The translations under genes were made by a program, and so were the position numbers. From the NCBI RefSeq assembly GCF_014596475.1, contig NZ_MECJ01000015.1:62001-126000 (forward strand): DNA of 64,000 bases. Reading direction: 5' to 3'. The DNA is from Streptomyces sp. CBMA152 (GTDB lineage: Bacteria > Actinomycetota > Actinomycetes > Streptomycetales > Streptomycetaceae). Below the pieces are notes generated by a model. That model ran no database searches. It was not told where the DNA came from and was given only the letters and a program-made list of their open reading frames with translations. This document shows positions 7,272 through 14,938 of this stretch, one piece after another. Position 1 is the stretch's first letter, and every line of letters begins with the position of its first letter.

Positions 7272-9176
7272 TCAGGGAAGGGGCGGGGTGGGGAACGGCT
7301 CCCGCAGGGAGGACAGCAGCTCACCCACCACCCCCGGCCCCCGCAGGGTCAGCACCGACTCCGGGTGGAACTGGACCCCCGCGAACCCGGGGCCCCGCAC
7401 CGCATGCACCTCCCCCGAAGCCGCATCCGCCGACACCTCCACCCCGTCCCGCGACACCCCGTCCCACCGCGCCACAAAGCTGTTGTAGAACCCCACCGTC
7501 TCCGACCGACCGAACAGGTCGACCCGCACCTGCGCCCCCTGCTGCGGCACCCGCTTCCGCACGATCGGCAACCCCAGCTCCGCCGCGATGAGTTCATGCC
7601 CGAGGCACACGCCGAGCAGGCCGTGGCGGTGGGAGCCGAGGAGTTCGGCCGTCAGACCGCGCAGCAGGCGCATCTTCGGGTCGGACGCGTCCGACGGATC
7701 GCCCGGGCCCGGGCCCAGGATCACCGGGCCGACGTGGGCAAGGGCCCGCTCCCGCAGCCCGGGCGCGTCGTAGCGCACCACCGACACCCCCAGCCCCGAC
7801 GACCGCAGCAGATGCGCCAGCATCGCCGTGAACGTGTCCTCCGCGTCCACCACCAGCGCCTCGCCCACCGACACCTCCACCCGGTCCTGCATCCGCAGCC
7901 AGAACGGCGCCAGGTCCGCCCGCCGGGCATCCAGCGCCGCCCGCACCCGGGGGTCATCGGCGAGAGAGGGACCCGGGCGAACGGAGCGCAACGGGCGACC
8001 CTCCCGTACGCCCAGCGCCGCCAGCACCCCCGCCGCCTTCGCGTGCGTCTCCGCCACCTCCCCCGCCGGGTCCGAGTGCCGCACCAGCGTCGCCCCGACC
8101 GGGACCCGCAGCCGCCCGTCCGCCGCGATGTCGGCCGTACGGATCAGGATGGGCGAGTCGAGGGTCTGGGCGCCGCCCTCGTCGCGGCCGAGGAGGGCGA
8201 GGGCGCCCGCGTAGTACCCGCGTCCCAGGCCGTCCGGCCCGGCGGGCTCGTACCGTTCGATCACCCGGCACGCGTTCTGCACCGGCGAGCCGGTCACCGT
8301 CGCCGCGAACATCGTCTCGCGCAGCACCTCGCGCGCGTCCAGCGAGGTGCGGCCGCGCAACTCGTACTCGGTATGCGCGAGATGGGCCATCTCCTTGAGC
8401 CGGGGCCCGACCACCACCCCGCCCCGGTCGCCCACCGTGCACATCATCTTCAGTTCCTCGTCCACGACCATCGACAGTTCGTCGATCTCCTTCGCGTCGG
8501 AGAGGAAAGCGAGCAGGTCCTCCGGCGTCGGGCCGGTCGCCGGGTAGCGGTAGGTCCCGCTGATCGGGTTCATCACCACCGTCCCGCCCGACATCCGCAC
8601 ATGCACCTCGGGACTCGCGCCCACCAGCGTGCGCTCTCCCGTGTGGACCACGAACGTCCAGTACGCGCCCCGCTCGCCCGCGAGCAGTCGGCGGAACAGG
8701 GCGAGCGCGTCGGCCCGGCCGAAGCCCGGGATCTCGCCGGTGAAGGTGCGCCGGATGACGAAGTTGGCGCCCTCGCCCTGCCCGATCTCGTCCTCGATCA
8801 CCCGCCGTACGACCTGGGCGTACTCCTCGTCCGAGACGTCGAAGCCGCCGCCCTCGACCCGCACCTCGTGCGTGGGGAGCGCCGACAGGACCTCGGCGAG
8901 CGGCAGTTCGTACGTCTCGTCGGCGACCAGGACGGACAGCGGAGTGCCGTCGTCGCGTACGTCGAAACCGCGCTCGCGGATCTGGCGGAACGGGACGAGG
9001 GAGAGGGACGGCTTGTCGCCGTACGGGATGTCGGCGAGCCGTTCCACCTCGCGCACCTCGCCGATCAGCAGCTCCACGACGTCGTGGTCGCGGCCCGGTG
9101 TGCGGCGCCTGAGCAGTGCGAAGGGCGGGCAGTCGGCGTCGAGGAGTCCGGCGAGGGTGGTGTGCGTGGCTGGCAT
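7272..9176 (-). CDS. trpE: Fused anthranilate synthase (TrpE-TrpG type)
   Basis: The 634-residue protein makes anthranilate from chorismate and glutamine, the first step to tryptophan. The N-terminal two-thirds is the chorismate-binding domain (PISGTYRYPATG, TVTGSPVQNACRVIERYEP, RGYYAGALALLG). The C-terminal third is a class I glutamine amidotransferase with LGPGPGDPSD, the nucleophile Cys in GVCLGHE, and VQFHPESVLT with His and Glu. The usual GHQ after the Cys is GHE here (codon at 7593-7595). This domain order also occurs in PhzE, but there are no phenazine genes nearby and a Trp-rich leader precedes the gene, so tryptophan supply is the likely role. Confidence 0.92.
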   Translation of the reverse strand: MPATHTTLAGLLDADCPPFALLRRRTPGRDHDVVELLIGEVREVERLADIPYGDKPSLSLVPFRQIRERGFDVRDDGTPLSVLVADETYELPLAEVLSALPTHEVRVEGGGFDVSDEEYAQVVRRVIEDEIGQGEGANFVIRRTFTGEIPGFGRADALALFRRLLAGERGAYWTFVVHTGERTLVGASPEVHVRMSGGTVVMNPISGTYRYPATGPTPEDLLAFLSDAKEIDELSMVVDEELKMMCTVGDRGGVVVGPRLKEMAHLAHTEYELRGRTSLDAREVLRETMFAATVTGSPVQNACRVIERYEPAGPDGLGRGYYAGALALLGRDEGGAQTLDSPILIRTADIAADGRLRVPVGATLVRHSDPAGEVAETHAKAAGVLAALGVREGRPLRSVRPGPSLADDPRVRAALDARRADLAPFWLRMQDRVEVSVGEALVVDAEDTFTAMLAHLLRSSGLGVSVVRYDAPGLRERALAHVGPVILGPGPGDPSDASDPKMRLLRGLTAELLGSHRHGLLGVCLGHELIAAELGLPIVRKRVPQQGAQVRVDLFGRSETVGFYNSFVARWDGVSRDGVEVSADAASGEVHAVRGPGFAGVQFHPESVLTLRGPGVVGELLSSLREPFPTPPLP

Positions 9177-9221
9177 GGGTGTTCCTTCCGGTGGAGCGGA
9201 GAGGAACGGCCGTGGAAAGCA

Positions 9222-9245
9222 GAAAAGGCCGCCCCTCGGGCGGCC
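9222..9245 (-). terminator. trp attenuator terminator
   Basis: On the minus strand an 8-base stem (GGCCGCCC with GGGCGGCC, loop of 3) is followed at once by TTTTCT, a good intrinsic terminator 46 bases upstream of the anthranilate synthase start. The left arm GGCCGCC can instead pair with GGCGGCC inside the leader peptide gene (9276-9282), which would prevent termination. Confidence 0.85.
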
Positions 9246-9269
9246 TTTCGCGTGTTCGTGTACGCGCGA

Positions 9270-9326
9270 TCAGTGGGCCGCCGGATGAGCGGTCCACCAC
9301 CAGTTCTGGTTCGAGTGCGCGAACAT
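9270..9326 (-). CDS. trpL: trp leader peptide, 18 residues with three adjacent Trp codons
   Basis: The small ORF encodes MFAHSNQNWWWTAHPAAH and is too short for most gene callers. The three TGG codons in a row (9294-9302) are where a ribosome would stall when charged tRNA-Trp is scarce. Just after them GTGGACCGCT (9288-9297) can pair with GGCGGCCCAC (9273-9282) with 9 of 10 positions including a terminal G-U, giving the 1:2 hairpin. If the ribosome stalls on the Trp codons, segment 2 is free to pair with the terminator left arm (2:3 antiterminator). This is a complete classical attenuator. A trp attenuator has been described before an anthranilate synthase gene in S. venezuelae. Confidence 0.9.
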   Translation of the reverse strand: MFAHSNQNWWWTAHPAAH

Positions 9327-9485
9327 GCCCCGCACCCTAGCCGAAGAACCGGCATCCTGCGCTCTCGTCCCGATCATGTGCGGATCTGCGGAACCCGCAC
9401 CGAGTCATACGGGAGTACGGAAGGGGCCCGCCCCATCCCGTGGACGGAGCGGGCCCCTCTCTTCGCGTGCGTCTGCCGTACCGGC

Positions 9486-12350
9486 TCAGACCAGCAGGTT
9501 GAACATCTGCCAGCCGCCGCAGACCTGCGTGCGCGCGGCGAACGGGGCGCCCGTCGCGCTGCCCGTGCCCTTGTAGTACCAGAGCACGCCGGAGGAGTCG
9601 CGGGCCACCAGGTCCGGGATGCCGTCACCGTTCAGGTCGCTGGGGCCGACCATGGCGTTGTAGGCCTGCCAGCCCCCGCCGATCCGGACCCTGGGGGCGT
9701 ACGGGGCGGTGGGGTTGCCCGTGCCCTTGTACAGCCACAGCACGCCGGACGCGTCCCGGGCCACCAGGTCCGCCTTGCCGTCGCGGGTGAGGTCGCCGGT
9801 CGAGACCATGGTGTTGTACACCTGCCAGCCGCCGCCGATCCGCGCGCGGGTGGCGAACGGCGCCGCCGGGTTGCCGGTGCCCTTGTAGAACCAGAGCACA
9901 CCGGCGCTGTCCCGGCCGATCAGATCGGCCCTGCCGTCACCGTCGAGGTCGCGCGCGCCGGTCAGGAAGTTGTACGTCTGCCAGCCGCCGCCGACCTTGA
10001 GGCGGCCCTTGAACGGGGCGTTCGGGTTGCCGCTGCCCTGGTAGTACCAGAGCGTGCCGGTGGCGTCGCGGGCCACCATGTCCCCGGTGCCGTCCGCGCG
10101 CAGCGCGGTCATCGCGGAGACGGTGTTGTACCCCTGCCAGCCGCCGCCGACCTGGTACCGCCCGTAGAACGGCGTGGCCGCGCCACCGGTGCCCTGGTAC
10201 TGCCACAGCACCCCGGAGGAGTCCCGGCCGAGCAGGTTGTAGCGGGTGGTGCCGGGGTCGGGGGCGGTGCTGGTGGCCACGTCCACGTCGTCGGCCTTCA
10301 CGAAGGCCAGACGGTGGTTGTAGCGGATCGGGTAGAACGAATTCGTCTTTCCCGTGACCAGGGTGCGGTCGCCGGTCGCGGTGCCCGCGAACGTACCGGC
10401 GTACCAGTAGTCACCGGGCTGCGCCGGGCCCACCTGGGTGTACGCCTGGCCGGCCGGGATCGCGTACTTGGTCAGCGACGCCGAATTACCGGCCTGCGCC
10501 GGGACGTTGGTCCCCGCGTACGCCGAGTCCTCCGGGTAGGCGCGCCCGTACACCGGGATGGACGTCTGGCCCGCCTTCGGCGTCAGAACGGGTCGGCCCG
10601 TCTTGCCGACCGGGGCGGTGAACTTGCCGGCCGGGTTGGAGAACCAGGCCTTCTGGCCGCCGTACCAGATCGCGGTCCAGTCGGTCTGGACGTCGGCGAC
10701 GACGTACTCGCCGCCCGCGACGACCTTGTCGGACCAGTTGGGGCCCTCGGTGGCGGTCTGGGTGCCGAGGTACGCGTCCTGGAGCGGCACGCCCGACGTC
10801 GAGGGCGTCTCGTACAGGTAGCCGAAGTTCACCGGCTTGGTGAAGGTGGCGCCGCCGTACGTCACGGTCTGCTGGTCGGCCGAGGTGAACGGCGGGACCA
10901 CGCGCACCAGTTGGCCGACCTTCAGCGGGCCGCCCGCGCCCTGGTCGCCGGTGGGCGCGCCCATCAGCTGCAGGTAGTGGTTCCAGTCCCAGTACGGGCC
11001 CGGGTCCCAGTGCTGGGACTTCACATTGGCGTCCAGGACGCCCGGCACCTCGTCGTGGCCGATGATGTGCTCACGGTCCAGCGGGATGTTGAACCGGCCC
11101 GCCAGGTACTTCACCAGCGCGGCCGACGACTCGTACTGCGGCTCGGTGTACCACGTGGCGTCGCCGTTGATGGCGTAGCCCTCGTGCTCGATGCCTATGG
11201 AGTGCATGTTCACGGTCTTGTTGGCCGCGTGCCACGGCTCGTCCTTGGTCGCCACCAGCTGCGTGACCAGGCCGTCGGAGGCCCGGATCATGTAGTGGGC
11301 GGCCGCGTACGTCGCCGGGTTCTGGAACGTCTTCAGCGACGCGTCGTAGCTGCCCTCGGTGTCGTGGATGACGATGTAGCGGATGTCCTCGCCGTTCCCG
11401 GGGCGGTTCGACTCGTTGTAGTTGCCGAAGTCCGTGGGGTCGTCCGGCTTCCCGGGGGCGGGCGGGTTGTGGGCGTAGCCGGCCGGGATGAAGTTGCAGT
11501 TCAGCCCCGTCGGGCACTCCGGCGTCTGGTCCGCCTTGGAGAACGCCGCGAGCGACATCGTGTCCGGCTTCGTCGGCTTCACCGACGGGTCCGCCGGGAG
11601 CGCGACCTGCTGGCCGTCCGCCGTGACGCGGCTCTCGCCCGTCCTGATCGACTCGTACACCCGCTTCGCGAACAGCGTCGGGCCCTTGGTGTCCGGGGCC
11701 TGGCTGTAGCGGGCCACGGCCGCGTACCACCGGCCCGCGTCCTCGGGTAGCGAGCCCGTCGCGTCCTTCTGGTACTTCGCGAGCAGCGCCGCGCCCGCGC
11801 GGATGCTCTGCTTTTCGTCCCCCCGTACCGAGTCGACGGACGCGTCGATCAGCTTGGCGGCCTCGTCGAGGGTGTGCAGCCGGGGGTCGTCCGTGTCGAC
11901 GGCCTTGGGCGCCTTCTTCAGGGCGCGCTTGGCGTCGAAGTGCTTCATGACGGTCGGGTCGCCGCTCATGTTCATGTGCGAGAGCCGCTCGGCGTCGCTC
12001 GGCTGCTCGACGTCGTCCGCCGTCAGATGGGTCAGACCCATGACGTTGTACGCGCCGGTCGTCGACGGCTGCCCGCCGTGGCTCTCCCACAGCGTCTGGC
12101 GGTACGAGACCGCCATCAGCACGCTCTGCGGGACCTCGAACTCACGCGCCGCGTCCGCGAACCCCGACTGGAGCGCCGCGCCCGGCGCGGACGCCTTGCC
12201 GTTCGCGTTCGCGTTCGCGTCCGCGGGCCCCGGCGAGGCCATCGCGAGCGTCGTGATCGCCGCACCCGCGATGACCGCCGTGCCCACGCCGTAGGCAATC
12301 AGCTTCGTCGTGCGGTCTCTGCGGTGTCTTCGCTTCAACTCCCACCCCAA
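9486..12350 (-). CDS. Secreted N-acetylmuramoyl-L-alanine amidase with C-terminal FG-GAP/VCBS-like repeats
   Basis: The 954-residue exported protein probably cuts the amide bond between MurNAc and the stem peptide. A twin-charged N-terminus (KRRHRRDR) is followed by one hydrophobic segment at about residues 17-38, a signal peptide or anchor. Residues 50-210 look helical and lysozyme-like. The amidase_2 domain follows, with a metal-binding His in VIHDTEGSYD (His329), GIEHEG, REHIIGHDEVPG and HWDPGPYWDW. From about residue 700 there are five repeats of about 50 residues with the pattern DLNGDGxxDLVARDSSGVLWYYKGTG and GGGWQxYN, a beta-propeller that often binds ligand or calcium. The TTG start is a best guess. 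A Crp-like palindrome lies 50 bases upstream. Confidence 0.85.
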   Translation of the reverse strand: MGWELKRRHRRDRTTKLIAYGVGTAVIAGAAITTLAMASPGPADANANANGKASAPGAALQSGFADAAREFEVPQSVLMAVSYRQTLWESHGGQPSTTGAYNVMGLTHLTADDVEQPSDAERLSHMNMSGDPTVMKHFDAKRALKKAPKAVDTDDPRLHTLDEAAKLIDASVDSVRGDEKQSIRAGAALLAKYQKDATGSLPEDAGRWYAAVARYSQAPDTKGPTLFAKRVYESIRTGESRVTADGQQVALPADPSVKPTKPDTMSLAAFSKADQTPECPTGLNCNFIPAGYAHNPPAPGKPDDPTDFGNYNESNRPGNGEDIRYIVIHDTEGSYDASLKTFQNPATYAAAHYMIRASDGLVTQLVATKDEPWHAANKTVNMHSIGIEHEGYAINGDATWYTEPQYESSAALVKYLAGRFNIPLDREHIIGHDEVPGVLDANVKSQHWDPGPYWDWNHYLQLMGAPTGDQGAGGPLKVGQLVRVVPPFTSADQQTVTYGGATFTKPVNFGYLYETPSTSGVPLQDAYLGTQTATEGPNWSDKVVAGGEYVVADVQTDWTAIWYGGQKAWFSNPAGKFTAPVGKTGRPVLTPKAGQTSIPVYGRAYPEDSAYAGTNVPAQAGNSASLTKYAIPAGQAYTQVGPAQPGDYWYAGTFAGTATGDRTLVTGKTNSFYPIRYNHRLAFVKADDVDVATSTAPDPGTTRYNLLGRDSSGVLWQYQGTGGAATPFYGRYQVGGGWQGYNTVSAMTALRADGTGDMVARDATGTLWYYQGSGNPNAPFKGRLKVGGGWQTYNFLTGARDLDGDGRADLIGRDSAGVLWFYKGTGNPAAPFATRARIGGGWQVYNTMVSTGDLTRDGKADLVARDASGVLWLYKGTGNPTAPYAPRVRIGGGWQAYNAMVGPSDLNGDGIPDLVARDSSGVLWYYKGTGSATGAPFAARTQVCGGWQMFNLLV

Positions 12351-12399
12351 AATTCACTCTGTTCGCTTCTGAAACGGGGGGAGGCTAACAGGCGGGTGC

Positions 12400-12413
12400 G
12401 TGACCTCGATCAC
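12400..12413. promoter_or_regulatory. Crp-like palindrome between amidase and DAHP synthase genes
   Basis: GTGACCTCGATCAC fits GTGA-N6-TCAC exactly, but has A instead of G at the seventh base after GTG, so it misses one position of the Streptomyces consensus GTG-N6-GNCAC. It is 50 bases upstream of the amidase start and 79 upstream of the DAHP synthase start, so it could serve either divergent gene. Cell wall hydrolases are known Crp targets in actinobacteria. Confidence 0.45.
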
Positions 12414-12491
12414 CGGCCGGTCACTCGCGTCTCACAGGGTGGGCGCGGGGGTGGACGGCTTGGCGGACCCCGTAAGGTTGTGGAGGTGACC

Positions 12492-13817
12492 GTGAACGAA
12501 AACACCTGGCGTGACCTTCCCGCGGCGCAGCAGCCCGAGTACCCCGATGCCGAGGCTCTGCGCGATGTGATCGCGGACCTCGAGTCGTATCCGCCGCTCG
12601 TCTTCGCGGGCGAGTGCGACCAGCTGCGCGCCCGGATGGCGGCGGTCGCCCAGGGCGAGGCGTTCCTGCTCCAGGGCGGCGACTGCGCCGAGGCCTTCGA
12701 CGCCGTGTCGGCCGATCACATCAGGGCCAAGCTCAAGACCCTCCTCCAGATGAGCGCCGTGCTGACGTACGCCGCCTCCGTGCCGGTCGTCAAGGTCGGC
12801 CGGATCGCGGGGCAGTACTCGAAGCCGCGCTCCAAGGGCACCGAGACCCGCGACGGCGTGACCCTGCCGACCTACCGCGGCGACTCGGTCAACGGCTTCG
12901 ACTTCACCGAGGCGGCCCGTATCCCGGACCCCGAGCGCCTGAAGCGGATGTACAACGCGTCCGCGTCCACGCTCAACCTGGTCCGCGCCTTCACCACCGG
13001 CGGCTACGCCGATCTGCGCCAGGTCCACGCCTGGAACCAGGACTTCGTCAAGCAGTCCCCGTCCGGCCAGCGCTACGAGCAGCTGGCCCGCGAGATCGAC
13101 AACGCGCTGAACTTCATGAAGGCGTGCGGCACCGACCCGGCCGAGTTCAAGGCCGTCGAGTTCTACGCCTCGCACGAGGCGCTGCTGCTCGACTACGAGT
13201 CGGCGCTCACCCGGGTGGACTCGCGCACCGGCAAGCTCTACGACACCTCCGGCCACATGGTCTGGGTCGGCGAGCGCACCCGTCAGCTCGACCACGCGCA
13301 CATCGAGTTCGCCGCCCGCATCAGCAACCCGATCGGGATCAAGCTCGGCCCGACGACCTCGGTCGACGAGGCGCTCACGTACGTGGAGCGCCTGGACCCG
13401 GACCGCGAGCCCGGCCGGCTGACCTTCATCGTCCGCATGGGCGCCGACAAGGTCCGCGACAAGCTGCCCGAGCTGGTCGAGAAGGTCACCGCGTCCGGCG
13501 CGGTCGTCGCCTGGGTCACCGACCCGATGCACGGCAACACCTTCGAGGCCGCCTCCGGCCACAAGACCCGCCGCTTCGACGACGTGCTCGACGAGGTCAA
13601 GGGCTTCTTCGAGGTCCACAAGGCGCTCGGCACCCACCCGGGCGGCATCCACGTCGAGCTCACCGGTGACGACGTCACCGAGTGCGTGGGCGGCGGCGAC
13701 GAGATCTTCGTCGACGATCTGCACCAGCGCTACGAGACGGCCTGCGACCCCCGCCTCAACCGCAGCCAGTCCCTGGACCTGGCGTTCCTGGTCGCGGAGA
13801 TGTACCGCGACCAGTGA
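12492..13817 (+). CDS. aroH: Class II 3-deoxy-D-arabino-heptulosonate 7-phosphate (DAHP) synthase
   Basis: The enzyme joins phosphoenolpyruvate and erythrose 4-phosphate in the first step of the shikimate pathway. The 441-residue product is the plant/actinobacterial class II type: FAGECDQLRARMA, LQGGDCAEAF with the metal-binding Cys, KVGRIAGQYSKPRS, SGHMVWVGERTRQLD, IRMGADKVRDKLP, TDPMHGNT and HPGGIHVELTGDDVTEC all match it. The GTG at 12492 has a near-perfect GGAGGTGA ribosome site with good spacing; a GTG two codons earlier (12486) is also possible and gives the familiar MTVN start. It is divergent from the amidase gene and ends in a strong hairpin. It lies near the fused anthranilate synthase that uses its pathway product chorismate. 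Confidence 0.95.
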   Translation: MNENTWRDLPAAQQPEYPDAEALRDVIADLESYPPLVFAGECDQLRARMAAVAQGEAFLLQGGDCAEAFDAVSADHIRAKLKTLLQMSAVLTYAASVPVVKVGRIAGQYSKPRSKGTETRDGVTLPTYRGDSVNGFDFTEAARIPDPERLKRMYNASASTLNLVRAFTTGGYADLRQVHAWNQDFVKQSPSGQRYEQLAREIDNALNFMKACGTDPAEFKAVEFYASHEALLLDYESALTRVDSRTGKLYDTSGHMVWVGERTRQLDHAHIEFAARISNPIGIKLGPTTSVDEALTYVERLDPDREPGRLTFIVRMGADKVRDKLPELVEKVTASGAVVAWVTDPMHGNTFEAASGHKTRRFDDVLDEVKGFFEVHKALGTHPGGIHVELTGDDVTECVGGGDEIFVDDLHQRYETACDPRLNRSQSLDLAFLVAEMYRDQ

Positions 13818-13849
13818 GTCGTGATCAGTAGGTAGCTTCGTACGAGCCT

Positions 13850-13880
13850 GTGGGGCGCGGAACTGTGATCCGCGCCCCAC
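13850..13880 (+). terminator. Strong hairpin after DAHP synthase gene
   Basis: A 12-base perfect stem (GTGGGGCGCGGA with TCCGCGCCCCAC) encloses a 7-base loop 33 bases after the stop. Outer bases (gtacga and tcgtac) can extend it. There is no T-run, which is common for Streptomyces terminators. Confidence 0.75.
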
Positions 13881-13923
13881 AGTCGTACCCGGGGCTTTAA
13901 GGTCACCCTAACTTTGGGTACGG

Positions 13924-13942
13924 TTAGGTAAGCCTCACCGAA
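13924..13942. promoter_or_regulatory. Iron box (DmdR/IdeR-type) upstream of bfd
   Basis: TTAGGTAAGCCTCACCGAA matches 15 of 19 positions of the IdeR/DmdR consensus TTAGGTTAGGCTAACCTAA and lies 48 bases before the bfd start. A weaker second candidate (about 12 of 19) starts at 13898. Iron-loaded repressor would be expected to keep bfd off when iron is plentiful. Confidence 0.65.
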
Positions 13943-13989
13943 ATGGGGATGGCTGGTCCGACCTTTTTCCCGTCCGGGAGGTGAACCGC

Positions 13990-14229
13990 GTGTACGTCTG
14001 CTCTTGCTTCGGGATCACCGACAAGCAGGTCAAGGAGCACGCGGCCGCCGGCGCCTGCACCCCGCGCCAGATCGCCTCGGCCACCAAGGCGGGCACCGAC
14101 TGCGGCTCCTGTGTGCGCACCATCCAGGGTCTGCTCGGCCGCGGCGCCTGCCCCCGCCGGGAGCTGCTGGAGAAGGGCGAGATCACCGCGGTGCTAGCCG
14201 CCGATGAGGGCCTGGCGGAAGCGGCCTAG
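13990..14229 (+). CDS. bfd: Bacterioferritin-associated ferredoxin
   Basis: The 79-residue [2Fe-2S] protein donates electrons to bacterioferritin to release stored iron. Four cysteines fit the Bfd pattern: VCSCFG at residues 3-6 and a second pair in TDCGSCV near residues 38-41. The helix after the second pair (TIQGLLGRG) is also typical. I chose the GTG at 13990 because GGAGGTGA precedes it by 5 bases; the GTG at 13981 overlaps that site. The C-terminal 25 residues (RRELLEKGEITAVLAADEG) extend beyond the core domain. It faces bfr, its likely partner, across a 77-base gap with a REP-like element, and an iron box lies upstream. Confidence 0.93.
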   Translation: MYVCSCFGITDKQVKEHAAAGACTPRQIASATKAGTDCGSCVRTIQGLLGRGACPRRELLEKGEITAVLAADEGLAEAA

Positions 14230-14235
14230 GTTTTC

Positions 14236-14256
14236 AGGGGCGCGGGGAACTGCGCG
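14236..14256. repeat. REP-like element, copy 2 (single arm), between bfd and bfr
   Basis: The 21-base arm AGGGGCGCGGGGAACTGCGCG is identical to the right arms at 7200 and 58657 and is followed by the same kind of tail (core CCGCAGTCGAA at 14273-14283). The left arm is missing here. It again lies between two convergent genes. Confidence 0.8.
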
Positions 14257-14306
14257 ACCAGCCACGCACGGTCCGCAGTCGAATATCCGCCCGTCCAGCG
14301 GAGCGC

Positions 14307-14786
14307 TCAGCTCTCCGGCTGCTCGATCAGCTGCGCGATGTACAGCGCCTCACCGAGCTTCTCGACCAGCTCCAGCTGGGTGTCGAGATAGTCGATGTGA
14401 TGCTCCTCGTCGGCCAGGATCGACTCGAAGATGTTCGCCGAGGTGATGTCGCCCTTGGCCCGCATGACCTCGATCCCGCGCTTGAGCCGGTCGATCGCCT
14501 CGACCTCCACCTGCCGGTCCGCCTGGAACATCTCCGTGACGGTCTGCCCCACCCGGACGTGGAAGAGCCGCTGGTAGTTGGGCAGCCCGTCCAGGAACAG
14601 GATCCGGTCGGTCAGCACCTCCGCGTGCTTCATCTCGTCGAAGGACTCGTGCCGCGTGTACTTGGCGAGCTTCGTCCAGCCGAAGTTCTCCTGCATCTTC
14701 GCGTGCAGGAAGTACTGGTTGATCGCGGTCAGCTCGGCGGTCAGCTGCTCGTTCAGGAACTCGATGACCTCGGGGTCGCCCTGCAT
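14307..14786 (-). CDS. bfr: Bacterioferritin
   Basis: The 159-residue protein forms a 24-subunit heme-containing shell that oxidises and stores iron. Ferroxidase ligands are visible: Glu in TAELTAINQYFLHAKM (residue 18), Glu and His in SFDEMKHAE (about 51 and 54), Glu near residue 94 in EVEAIDRL, and Glu-His in LADEEHHIDYL (about 127 and 130). The heme-ligating Met is in DEMKHAE. Length and motifs match the family throughout. The ATG at 14786 follows GGAAGGAG. It is convergent with bfd, its electron donor partner, and divergent from the sulfite-oxidase-like gene. I see no clear iron box upstream. Confidence 0.95.
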   Translation of the reverse strand: MQGDPEVIEFLNEQLTAELTAINQYFLHAKMQENFGWTKLAKYTRHESFDEMKHAEVLTDRILFLDGLPNYQRLFHVRVGQTVTEMFQADRQVEVEAIDRLKRGIEVMRAKGDITSANIFESILADEEHHIDYLDTQLELVEKLGEALYIAQLIEQPES

Positions 14787-14938
14787 CGCAGAGGCTCCTT
14801 CCACGGGGGAGGGGCAGATTCGCGCGCATCCTCGCACCGCGCGCAATGACCGTCCAGTAAGTGCACGCTTAGTACGAGTTGCCCGAATCCGGGCGCACCT
14901 GGTCATGACCACCCCTTGCCGTCTGTCACCATGGAGTC

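Noticed and set aside
7272..9176. Possible phenazine gene phzE
   Set aside because: The domain order fits, but no phenazine genes are near and a Trp-codon attenuator precedes it, which points to tryptophan synthesis.
7365..11750. Very long open frame on the plus strand opposite the anthranilate synthase and amidase genes
   Set aside because: It is antisense to two clear genes, has Arg/Val/Gly-rich composition without domains, and is a normal effect of high GC content.
12351..12491. Search for a c-di-AMP (ydaO-type) riboswitch before the secreted amidase
   Set aside because: The space from the gene start to the Crp-like site is only about 50 bases, too short for that riboswitch, and its motifs are not seen.
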